Assembly (NCBI GenBank): GCA_034401795.1
Contig: CM067360.1
Span: 49,748,573-49,812,572 of the forward strand
DNA length: 64,000 nucleotides
Direction of reading: 5' to 3'
Source of the DNA: Chaetoderma sp. LZ-2023a
Lineage: Eukaryota; Mollusca; Caudofoveata; Chaetodermatida; Chaetodermatidae
Shown: positions 45,864-55,659 of the stretch, piece by piece
Layout: each line of letters starts with the position of its first letter
Numbering within the stretch: position 1 is the first letter of the stretch
The notes under the pieces: model-generated
Seen by the model: the letters and a program-made list of their open reading frames with translations, nothing else
What the model was told of the DNA's origin: nothing
Database searches by the model: none
Made by a program: the position numbers and the translations under genes

Positions 45864-46872
45864 TTAGAGAGGTTGCTTTTGTATTGACGGCGGTGTGCCG
45901 TTTTGTTCGTCATGTTTGACCATTCTAATGAAAGCATCCAGTGTGGTGTCATTGCCAGGAGCTGGTGTCCAGTTGCTGGTGGGTTTGAATTTACTGTTTA
46001 AGTGATCTTGAAATGAATTAGGAGTGTTGTCTGGCTGTGTGCCGACCTGGCTCTCCATGGTGTTGGAGGAATCATTATTGGCCCAAAAGCTTGGCGGCAA
46101 TTGGAAATGAAGTTTCAGTCTTAGTCTCCTGAAAAATTGCTTTAGGTCAGTGTATAGTTGTCCCAGGTCTGGTTCAATGACACTTGGACTAAAACCAAGT
46201 CCCAAATCCAGTACCTCTTTAGTGATTTGGGGGATTGATTTGGATGATAAGTTAACAACAAAGGGTTTTATTGTTGGTTTGTTGGCGGTTTTATATCTAA
46301 AAAAAATGTTGTAGTTACAGCAATTAGATATTGTTCCAATGTAAGTGACAGAACGATTATAATTGGTAATTATGTCAGTTTCTGCAACAGTTGGAACACC
46401 ATGTTCAGTGTTCTCTCCTTGTTCTGTGGTGCTCTCATTTGGCGCTGATCCTGGTGGTGCAGGTCTGCCCTTGGTCCTGCCTGCGTCTTGGCAGTGGCCT
46501 GGATCTCTGTGATGCCCTGCCCTGTGTTTGTCCTTTCTCTGAACGTTTCTCTGGGCTTCGTGACCTCTCCCTGGTTCACATTATAGTGCTTCTGATGGCC
46601 TTCTGTGCCTCTAGGAACACCTCAGTGTTGTCTGTGGCCACATGAAAACCTGTCTTGTGACGGCGGGTGACGTCTGTTAGTTTCTCAGCTCTTGTTCTCA
46701 AAAGTTTGAGCAAGTCTCCGGCTAGTTTAAGGCCGGTGTCCTTGACTACTTTGTTCCATTTGTCCAAGAAGTCTTGGTCATCCACGGGAGGGATGTACCA
46801 GACTACGACTGCTAGGATAGCAGGGACCTCGTTGTTGACAATTGATTGCTCCAATTTGTCCATTTGGAGCAT
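45864..46872 (-). pseudogene. Penelope-like element, N-terminal region of the RT polyprotein
   Basis: Three consecutive frame segments read in the RT direction: 46872-46576 (KLEQSIVNNEVPAILAVVVW onward, with charged helices), 46579-46370 (Gln/Arg-rich), and from about 46365 NRSVTYIGTISNCCNYN, KTANKPTIKPFVVNLSSKSI and GLGFSPSVIEPDLGQLYTDL to 45864. The last stretch is typical of sequence upstream of the RT core in Penelope-like elements. Frameshifts join the segments and a stop near 45866 precedes the RT. Function of the N-terminal part is unknown. Confidence 0.8.
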
Positions 46873-47180
46873 CAGTCATGTATGCTTACAGGCACTGTTG
46901 CGCCATTGGCGGTACGACTATAGGTTGGCATCCGGGATACACATTTTTTTCATCTGGTTTGGTGTTGGTCGGACTGGACTCTCATCTGGAATTTGCTCAC
47001 TATCCAATCTCGTGCATTTCTGTTGTGGCGTGATTTTGATTGGCGGTGTGGACAATCACTGCATTATTGAGTATGTTCGTTAGCATCTCTGTGGATGTTA
47101 CAGAAGTATTGCTCGATGTACCGGCCGCGTCCATTTCTTGTCGTTGGTGTCACGCTTGCCTCTTTGTGATAAAGAAATAC

Positions 47181-47307
47181 CTTTCCTGAAAGCTTGATGT
47201 GTTGCTTGTAGTTTGTCCTGACGCGAACTTAAGTGTCAGTAGAGGCTGGATGCACTTCAGTTCGCGTCAGGACAAACTACAAGCAACACATCAAGCTTTC
47301 CGGAAAG
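47181..47307. repeat. Snap-back hairpin at the 5' junction of the Penelope-like element
   Basis: Arms 47181-47229 and 47259-47307 are inverted copies, 48 of 49 bases matching, separated by 29 bases. The right arm is ORF1 of DIRS-4 (its own coding frame); the left arm is a copy of it in reverse orientation attached to the Penelope 5' end. Confidence 0.93.
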
Positions 47308-50300
47308 TTGTGTCTTCAGAAATAGATAGAAGAATTAACATGATAATCTCGGATCAATCAGACCCCAGTGTTTCATCACTTAACGTTGTTGAATGTGAAA
47401 CATTGGAATTTGCTGCTCCCAGGAAGCGTCTGTTTGCTAAATCAAAAAAAATAAATTAACCACTTCTTCTTTTCGATCGCTGGTATCACACTTGGAGAGC
47501 CATTCTCAAGATGAAATCTGTGGTTTTCTGCAATTAACCACTTACTGACACTATTTGTTTCAGAGGTACCACAAAAACTGGAAAGAACAAAAGTACTAAT
47601 ACTCTGGTTTTTCCTCGTTCGTTGCCTGTTCCTAAGCCAGTCAAGCCGTGCTCGGATTCAGCAGATCCATGTACTTCTTTGATCAACATTCCGCAGCTTG
47701 CGGCCATGTGGCCCGAGTTTGGTTTAACCTCTCTCGGGCCCAAGTGGGTTATAAGTCGGTCATGTTTAAAATCCAGCAGATCCACAAGTGCCTCTATCAT
47801 CATTCCGCAGCCTGCGCTCAAGCTGGTTATAAGTCAGTCATGTTTGTCGCCACTTTGTTTGTACTTCTACGGCTGCTCTAGTGAATTCGAAGGACAGTCT
47901 CTTTTTCGTCTATTGTATTTGCCGCCTCCCCGGCTCAACTTCCGGCCCTGGGTCTGGGTATTTTCCTCAGTTCGGCCTATGGCTTCCCCGATTTGGCTCA
48001 GGCCCGGCCCTTCTGGCGTGTCAGATTCAATTTGATTTTTTTCCAACTAATTTTGGCAAGTATCCATGTGATTTTCACTTCCGCCCCCCCCCCCCCCCCC
48101 CCCTGGTCCCGGGGCCCAGTTGGGCTCCGGAGCCTAGTACCGTGCAAAATTCTCACGTTCCATCTTTTTCTCTGGCGATTTGAGGTCCCCGCCCGTGCCC
48201 GGCTTTGGCCCGGGGCGGGAGCCGGACCCAGGAGTGTCAGAATTTAATTTCATTTAAATTTTTTCTGCTAACGTTGGCATTTTTTTTCCTGTTTCCACAG
48301 TCCTGAACGGTTTACGGTTCAGGACTGGGTTTAGTCGAGCTGCGCCCTGGTCCCTTTTGCGGACTCAGGTTCGGCTCAGTTCTTTGGATCGGGGTTCGAG
48401 CCTACTATTATCTTTTTTGTTTCTTATCTAGATAAGTTTTTTTCAATGGGATCTTTTCAACTTATTACATATGTACATATCATTATCTTATCGAGCAGTA
48501 CTCTCTCCTGGGATATCGTAGTGGTTCAGGCTGCGTTCTCACTTTTTTCTGTATATTATCTCTCGTTGCCTTCTCCCAATGTAAGTTATAGGAATTATTA
48601 TTCATTCTCTGTTTTTTCTCCATGCCCTCTTTCCTATCTGTCAGATTACTTCGCAATTCTAATTAGCTATGTTTTGGTCATTATTAGTCCCATGTTAGAG
48701 GCACAGTTCTATTCGGGCCATTCATCTTTTTTATAGTACACCTCCCTTCTATGTTGGCAGATTGACATACTTTCATAACTTTAGGAGAATTTACTTGTTA
48801 TGCTATCTTTATCGTGAATATTTCGCTTTTTTAAGGCTATTTCTCCCTATTTATCATCTTTTTGTTTTAAACAGTCATTTCCAAAAGTCAGATTACACTT
48901 GCTCTCATGGTGTTTTGTGACTCTTTACTATAAATATCTTTCCCAAATTTTCTCTGTTCTTTCAGAATCTGTCAGTTTTATCATCAGCCCTCGTAGTTAC
49001 GGCCTATTCGTCCTAGTCTCATTTCGTCTCGGTGACATTATCGCTTTTTTTCTCCACTATATACCCGGTTTTCAAGGCTATTTTCTTATTTTTAGCTAAA
49101 ACCTTTTATTTAGAGTTATGTTCTTTCCTGCCATCGTGGGATTGGTGATTTTGGGCTCAAAATTTATCCTTTCCATTCCCTTTTTATCTACTTCCGGTAG
49201 CTGTCAGATTGTCATCATCGTTCCTGTCACTTTTTATATAGGTCGTTAACAATTCGCCCCGTATATATTTTGTTCCCTTTTTGTTTACATGGCGTATATC
49301 TTTTGGATATGATTTAGATCTTAAACATAGATGAGTATTGTTTTAGCTAATTCTATCTGGCTATATCTTGACTCTCCCCTCCCATAGGTTTACTATGGGA
49401 TTTCTATTTGATACTAAATCTGGTTAAAACACTAAATAAATCTATCTATACTGTTTCAATGTCTACAACTTTTAATAAGTACGGCAATACTTCTATGATG
49501 CTTTTTTCTCCTTACAAAGAACCTGGTAAGATTAAATAGCAGAAATAAACGCAAGTTACCTCTCATGAGGGGTAAAAATAAGGATATAGCTCTTATAACT
49601 ACGAAACATTGCCTTTTACGCGATTCCAGGAAACATTACTTTCCAATGGAATAAATCGATGCTTGGAAGTCTCTATCTGATCTCATTGTAACATCCTAAA
49701 TTATTTAAACAGACTCAAGAACAGTTTGGACTAATACTGAGATAATCAAGAAATAACTTAACTATCAAACGTCATAACTATTATCAGCCTAGCCCTAATT
49801 GGAATAGTGAGGCTTTTTAGCCTTTATTCTTCATTTATATCTTTCTTTATTCAGATATTAGATATCATACAAGTATATCTTCCATTGGTAAGCTTCTTAT
49901 CTCCCTTGTTGTTAGGTCTTCTTGATTTATTTTTAATGTGTTTTGTGTATAACTGATGTGTACATTTCATTTTGTAATCAGGATTGATTTATAAGCATCC
50001 TTAATGGGTGGTCTTTCCATATTTTGTCTTATTTGTTGAAAAAGATTGCTTTTTTATACAATGATATATTATGGTAACGTTCCTCTGGTCTGTGCATCTT
50101 GTGAGTTTGAGATTTTTCTAATATCCAAGTTTGTTCTGGAGGTGGATTTCTTACAATCTACCGTAGTTATAGATTTCTCCTTACCAATGCTCTCAGTTTC
50201 GCCTTCAATTCTTGGAGGAAGTCAGTTATCCCTCTTCTAAAACCATTCGTTTTTGGGGTTTTTGATCAGTGTATTGGTAATACATTTTCTCACAGTCATT
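47236..50300 (+). pseudogene. DIRS-4 ORF1, second part, broken
   Basis: Resumes after the target duplication in the frame of the first part. It reads FSSRQDKLQATHQAFRKVV, EIDRRINMIISDQ and a basic end (RKRLFAKSKKIN), stopping at 47459. Beyond it are an internal imperfect repeat (about 47655-47768 and 47775-47850, sharing ATTCCGCAGC and GGTTATAAGTC), a C run (about 48084-48102), and long pyrimidine-rich stretches (48250-50300) without a reliable frame. By position this is the gag-like gene; most of it cannot be read as protein. Confidence 0.65.
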
Positions 50301-50439
50301 ACCCTCTCTGTCGGAGGATCCACACTCTCTTTTTTGTTTTCTCTTATTCCTCATTGGATCAGTTCCCTCATTCCCAGTGAATCTTCATGGGATTCAGATT
50401 CCTCAGAACGCTGACTATTCATCTTGGCTTCCAATTTAA

Positions 50440-51540
50440 AAATAGTTCAGTCCAGTCTTTAATTCTTTCTTTTCAGGTAGGCTTATGGACCTTTCTCTAG
50501 TCCTGAAGGACTCTTATTTCTAGTCCCTTTTCACGCTTCCTTTCAAAAAATTTTCTTTATATCACATCCCTTGGCCTATTATGGCAGTGCCACTTCCTAA
50601 CTGTCAGCCCCTCCTTTTCCCCCTTTCGTGTTCACCCATATCTTTCTTCATGTCTCCTTGTCTTAAATTTTAACCCCTTTTTCAGTTCAGGTCTACATAG
50701 ACGATTAACTCTTCAAGGCTTAATTCCCTATGTCTCTGTTCTCGGACGTCTCAGTAGCTATCCGAATATGTCTTCATCTAGGCTGGATTGTCAATATGGG
50801 AAATCTCGTCTATCCCCAAATCAGACATTCACTCACTTAGAGATCCTTTTTGATCTTGTCCAAAGGAAGCTTTTTCCTTCCCTCACCATTGTTAAGGCCA
50901 TTATATCTACTATCTAGTGTTTTTAGTGTGGGACAGTTCATTTCGGCCATGTCTTTCTTCATATTATAGCCCTGATGGTGTCGGTGGAAAAGGTGGTTTG
51001 TTGGGCCTATTTCATGAGAAGGCCTTTCAGCTTTTCCTCATGTCCCTTGGGATCTATTATCTGGACCCTCTAGTTCCTTGTTTCCTCATTAAATTCCATC
51101 TTATGAGTATCAGTTTGGAAAGACATCCAATCTCTGCTACTAGGTGGTCCAATTCATTCCCCTTTCCTCAGGTTATTTGTTTACACAAACTCATCACTGT
51201 GATACATTCCATCTCCTCAAGCCATCTTCTCGGATGCATCCCTGGAAGGACGGGGATCAATCTGGGATTCCAGGAACATTTCAAGCCCTTGGTCACCTCT
51301 GGACGCCGCTTAACACGTCAAACTTTCGAGTTGTGGTCTTTTGGCTACTCTCAAGAACCGAAAGATATCCATCTTCATATCTCCCTTTCCAGAAGAGATG
51401 GCCCTTTCAGTCGACTTTCTAGCCCAATCTTGGGGCAACATGTTCGCTTATGCCTTTTCCCCAACGATTCTCATTCCTCTGGCCCTAAGAAGGATCTGGC
51501 AACATCCTTGTGTGGTCATATTAATAGCTCCGTTTTGACT
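50440..51540 (+). pseudogene. DIRS-4 reverse transcriptase, RNase H and linker relics
   Basis: A motif A remnant LWTFSLVLKDSYF lies near 50470-50515, and motif C is VYIDD (50694-50705) followed by a stop where DIRS-1 and DIRS-3 have Trp. HLGWIVNMGN follows. RNase H begins with IFSDASLEGRGSIWDS (near 51230) but lacks the SDN and HIPGR parts. The frame then jumps to the linker LAQSWGNMFAYAFSPTILIP and VVILIAPF (51415-51540), so a deletion removed the second half of RNase H. Confidence 0.85.
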
Positions 51541-52680
51541 GACAAAGTCTTGGTTTCCGGATCTCCTGGACCTTTTTGTAGATTTCCATCTTCTATTACC
51601 TGTTTCCAACAATCTCTTGTCCCAGAATAGAGGCAGGATTCTCCATCAGAACACAGAAATCTTTCGCCTGTCAATCTGGAAGCTGTTGAGTTGCCACCTC
51701 CTTCCTCAATCTTTCAGTCAGATCTCAAGAACTTTTGAAAAATCTCTCAGAGCCTCCACTCGGAACATTTTAAGGCTTGATTTGAGTTTTTTAAGAGATG
51801 GTGTGCAGACCATTCTATCTTGCCCTCTGAGGCCTCTGTGATTCAGGTCACAGATTTTCTGGTTTTCTTTTTTGATCAGACGAAGCTCTCAGTTAACAGT
51901 GTCAGATCCTATCGGTTTGGTCTGAACTCTGTCGTCAAATGCCTTATTGACCCTTTGGTCCAAGTGAAAAACATTTTCATGATTTCATTAAAGGTAGGGG
52001 AAATTCTTGTCTTCCCTTTAAGAAACCCTTTCCTTCTTGGAACTTTTCTCTTGTACTGCACGTTCTTGCTGGGAAACACTTTGAACCCCTAGGTTCTGTT
52101 TGTTTAAAACATCTCACTCTCAAAGCAGACTTTATTAGCAGTAGCATCAGCTAGCCAACGCTCGAAAATTCATGCCGTATCTTCTAACTTGGATAGATTT
52201 CAAATTATGGGTAATATCATAATTCTCTATCCAAGGACAGAATTTCTGTCCAAAACTCAGTTAAATTCTTGGATAAACCCATTATCATTCATAAACTTTC
52301 TTCCTTATCATCAGATGACTCTGTCTGGTGCCCTGTTAGGGCTCTTAATATTTACAAACTTTGTACTGGTTCCAAACGATCCGACGATAAACATCTTTGG
52401 GATACATTTGTAGAAGGCGTTGATCGTCCTGCCTCTTTAACTACTATTTCACATTGCCAAAATCTGCCATGAATTAGCTTCTCCTGGAGACTATTCATTA
52501 GTAGGGGTTACGGTGTGCTCTTTTTAATGGATCCTCTCTGGATGACATCCTGAAAGTAGCTAACTGAAAATCGGAGAATACCTTTATTAATTTCTATCTC
52601 AAAGATTCGTGTCCTTCCACCTTTTTCTATAGGAATATTCAGAAGGTGACTTCGGGGGGCCATGACTCATATTCCTTTTT
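51541..52680 (+). pseudogene. DIRS-4 tyrosine recombinase, heavily decayed
   Basis: Reads WCADHSILPSEASVIQVTDF, KLSVNSVRSYRFGLNSVVK, then QRSKIHAVSSNLDRFQIMG (first catalytic region, Arg present), LYPRTEFLSKTQ, SVWCPVRALNIYKLC and, in the last frame, FNGSSLDDILKVAN followed by SENTFINFYLKD with a possible tyrosine. The His of the His-x-x-Arg motif is not recognisable near 52500 (RG only). Several frameshifts and stops. Confidence 0.86.
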
Positions 52681-53054
52681 CATCTTCATTCTCATAAGAC
52701 ATTTATTTGGGGTTAGTGTAAGATCATTACTTCTTTCTCATGTGTGTATTTGACCTCGTTCATATCATCTCTTTCATCACCCTTTATTTTTATTTATTTC
52801 ATTCTTGCATGATCATCTCTTCTTTCCTGCCTTCTTAGGGTTGTTTAAAGACCCGCTTTTCTACTCTCTTCCTGCTTTCTTTCTGAACCTTTTCTATTAG
52901 GGTTCCTTATGGTAGTAATCCTGAGGAATTATTATCATTCGTAGTATCTTTCTCTACTTGTTATTACTAACTTTGTGTTCATTCTTTACCGTTTTTTACA
53001 TCACGTTTGCTCAAAATTTGCCTCTGGGCTTTGTTCAATGTTGAAGTCTGTATT

Positions 53055-53165
53055 TGAGCAATAGTAATAGAAGGAGGTAGGTTGTAATGTAGTAACAACA
53101 ACCATGCGGCCCGTAGGGTCTGGTCTTATGTTTTACTAATTACATATACCTACCGCCTTGCGTTA
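53055..53165 (+). repeat. DIRS-4 internal complementary region
   Basis: The left half (GAGCAATAGTAATAGAAGGA to GTAGTAACAAC) complements the left end at 35713-35745. The right half (GGTCTGGTCTTATGTTTTAC to CTACCGCCTTGC) complements the right end at about 53810-53872. Confidence 0.85.
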
Positions 53166-53204
53166 CGGCTCACCTCAAGCCGGCCCTCTGTTAAATTCTT
53201 TTTA

Positions 53205-53273
53205 GGGGGTTGTGGGTGGGGGGGGGGGGTTGGGTCGGGGGGGGGGGGGGGGGGGGTGGGGTGGGGGGGGGGA
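53205..53273 (+). repeat. Long G-rich tract inside DIRS-4
   Basis: Nearly pure G with a few T and C interruptions, including runs of more than ten G. It lies between the internal complementary region and the right terminal repeat. Such tracts can form G-quadruplexes; they can also be assembly or slippage artefacts. Confidence 0.9.
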
Positions 53274-53544
53274 GTGTCTCGTTAGAATAGACATATTTAA
53301 GAAAGATATTCATTGTATATTTCAGCCTATATGTTATACCCAGATATGTCAGAATTCAACATATTTGGGTATTTCTGAAAGAAAATCTTTTTGTCATATA
53401 ATGTAATATAAAATAAATATAAATTAGGATAATTTTAATTTCAGCTTTAGTCAGATATTCAGAGTCAAGTCGTCATAGTATCATCTGCCTCTTCATGGAT
53501 CTGGTATAAGCTGGATTATATGACTGGATTTCGTCAAATGAATG

Positions 53545-53872
53545 AAGTCTTGGTTGCTATCAACAAGGTCATGTGATAGGTATCAGCCAATGAGGTTGTC
53601 ACTGTGCTTAATGACCTGCTCAGTGGCGCTGGGTATTGGATTAACCCTCTTCTTGCCTCTTTCTGAGATATAGCATTCAACCAAATTACTATGGATCTCA
53701 TCATTAGAGGAGCCTTCAGTCACTCTGTAACCACAATATCCAGCAAACAACGGCTGTAAAAAATGTATCCTACAACGCTTCCCTTCAGAGAAGGACAGAG
53801 CAATAGTAATGCAAGGATGTAGGTATATATAATTAGTAAAACATAAGACCAGAGCCTTCAGGTCGTCTGGGC
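53545..53872 (-). repeat. DIRS-4 right terminal inverted repeat and end
   Basis: Inverted match to 35713-36030. The outer tail CATAAGACCAGAGCC continues to about 53872, as judged from the internal complementary region. Confidence 0.86.
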
Positions 53873-54261
53873 TTTTATCTCATTTCGCTACTTCTAGCCA
53901 CACTTTTTAAGCCTCTAAAAATATAAAATTTTAACACTTATTTTAAACCATTCTGGTGTGAATACGCACATTTATGTTGCTCTGTGGAAATTTTGTCTTT
54001 TTTAGCGTCTACTTGAAATAAATTCAGAAGACCTCATTGGTTTGGAAAGAAGACTGATATTTTTACGCTGCATCTATGCGCTTGCTAACTATGTGTCTCT
54101 CATAGCTGTGTATCTTTCACAGAAACACAAAAATGGCTGCCCTTGTGGGCAGAGCCATAAACAAGGATTTTGTCAATTGGATGAAAATGCTCTTATTTTT
54201 GTCGAGCCCATAGCGAAGTAGAGGATCTCGACATAGCAATCCAAATGACATCCGGCGTGAC

Positions 54262-55110
54262 AAGAATGAGGTAAATGTTAAAGTTTTTCAATGGACATTT
54301 AATTCATCAAGGACTTATTCGATGTTAATAAAACTTTACACATTTGATCTATACCACCATTGCATCTAGTCGCCATCATAAGTGAAATGATTTTCAAATT
54401 TTCCCCATATTTTACAGGGTTTGAACTTAGCTTATTTTTCACCAAGAATTAGATAAATGTTAAAGTTTAACAATGGACATTTAATACATCAAGGACTTAT
54501 CCGATGTTAATAAAACTTACAGATTTTTCTGTGCTATCATTGCGTCCAGTCTCCATGATAATGATTGGTTTTTGACATTTTTCCCATACTTTTCCGTTTT
54601 TTGCAATATTTTTGTGCGAGATATATCCTGCTTAAGCCAAGAAGTAGAAGAATGTTACAGTTTTTCAGTTGACATTTAATCAATGAAGGAATTATCCAAT
54701 CTTTATTTGGATAAAACTGTCTAGTTTTGTTTTATAGCATTAGTGCATTTAGTCTACGTGACAATAAACAAGACTTTATAATTTTTTCCCTATTTTTACC
54801 GGGCTTGGACTTAGTTTATTTTTGTGTGATTTATATCTTGCCTAACCTCAGAATTAGAAGAATGTTAAAGTTTTTCAATGTTTTTTTTAATTTATCAAGG
54901 GATTATTCGATCCCAATAAAACTGCAGATTTGTTATATATCATCATTGCATTCAGTTTGCAGCAAATTGAAAATGAATTATAAGTTTTTCCATACTTTTA
55001 CCTGGTTTGGACTTAGTTTATTTCTGTGTGATTTGTCTCCTTTTCAAGAATTATAATGTTAGAGTTTTAAATAGACATTGGATTTGTCAAGTGGGTATAC
55101 TGTTTTAAGA
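54262..55110. repeat. Diverged tandem repeat, about five units of roughly 180-210 bp
   Basis: Units begin near 54270, 54451, 54650, 54859 and 55056 with (A/G)AATGTTA(A/C)AGTTTTTCA. Each contains a CAAGGACTTATTCGATGTTA-like segment, AATAAAACT, a CATTGCATTCAGT-like word and a TTTCCCATACTTTTACCGGG-like word. Flanks carry GTCGAG / CTCGAC words (54200-54232 and 55150-55160). No coding frame. Confidence 0.85.
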
Positions 55111-55381
55111 AATCTTGCCACACATGATGCGTGATATGCGGAAAACCTAAAGGGCTCGACACACGGGACGCAGTCCATCTAGTTAAAATTTGGTCTTTAT
55201 ATTTAAAATTTATTATTTTAATCTTCATTGATGATAAAACATGATATTTTTTACATTGCTATCTATGGGTTTGATTTGTATTGCCAGAGATGTGTGAGTT
55301 GTGCGATAAAGAGGTAGCAGTGTGTCATAGCAGTACTTGGAACAAAGTTGGAGATTAACATGCAATAATCATACTACACAA

Positions 55382-55591
55382 TTAACTCTTACCATTCTGA
55401 TGTTACAATTTCAAATTATCAATTATAAATTAAAAGATGAACTGGTCCTCATTTTTCAACAAATTTGGTGGAAGATGGTACTGTCATAGACAGCAGCATC
55501 TTCCACCAAAATTGTTGAAAAATTTGCAGCAGTTTCCCTGACACGGCCACATTAAAAGATAGAATATTGACATCAGTGTGGCAATGGTTAA
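55382..55591. mobile_element. TTAA-flanked MITE (family A), uninterrupted copy
   Basis: TTAACTCTTACCATTCTGAT at the left; the reverse complement of the right end reads TTTAACCATTGCCACACTG. TTAA at both edges. The interior has an inverted pair TTTTTCAACAAATTTGGTGG / CCACCAAAATTGTTGAAAAA. It is the empty-site counterpart of the copy hosting DIRS-2. Confidence 0.8.
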
Positions 55592-55659
55592 ATACATACA
55601 GTATGCATTGTGTTACTCTTACTATATGATAGAACGGGATGATTTGTAATGGAGGGAGG

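Larger units (their letters stand above)
36915..47235 (-). mobile_element. Penelope-like element inserted in DIRS-4 ORF1 and itself split by DIRS-3
   Basis: On the minus strand from high to low coordinates: 5' region, N-terminal domain, RT, thumb, Cys motif and GIY-YIG endonuclease; the 3' end is at about 36920. DIRS-3 (37831-44990) sits inside the RT, leaving about 3.2 kb of Penelope sequence. The insertion is flanked by TCAGTAG on both sides (36908-36914 and 47236-47242), a likely 7-bp target duplication. At the 5' side a 49-base inverted copy of the target is present (47181-47229). Confidence 0.93.
35713..53872 (+). mobile_element. DIRS-4: DIRS-type retrotransposon, split by a Penelope-like element
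   Basis: The left terminal repeat (35713-36030) and right one (about 53545-53872) are inverted copies. An internal complementary region sits at 53055-53165 and ends in the same AACAAC/GTTGTT edge. Own sequence is 35713-36914 plus 47236-53872, about 7.8 kb once the insertion is excluded. ORF1, RT, RNase H and recombinase relics lie in order. It is the most decayed of the four and its terminal repeats are unlike the others. Boundaries are good to about 10 bases at the left and 20 at the right. Confidence 0.88.
34351..53992. mobile_element. Old inverted-repeat element hosting a LINE fragment and DIRS-4 (tentative)
   Basis: AAAGGTGCATATTCACACC at 34351 has an inverted partner at 53960-53985. A second inverted pair, GATGATTTCATTGCGTATTA (34434 onward) and its mirror near 35685-35705, flanks the LINE fragment. 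DIRS-4 begins a few bases after that mirror, and after DIRS-4 ends the outer arm resumes (53873-53992). The simplest reading is a MITE with long arms into which a LINE piece and later DIRS-4 inserted. The alternative left arm at 33834 matches the right arm further out (CCACAGAGCAAC), so the exact partner is uncertain. Confidence 0.45.

Noticed and set aside
47199..47459. Separate small gene at the Penelope 5' end
   Set aside because: Its first 20 codons are the hairpin and spacer; the rest is DIRS-4 ORF1 continuing in frame from 36914.
54262..55110. CRISPR-like array
   Set aside because: Units are about 200 bp, diverged throughout, with no short conserved repeats alternating with unique spacers, and the DNA is eukaryotic.
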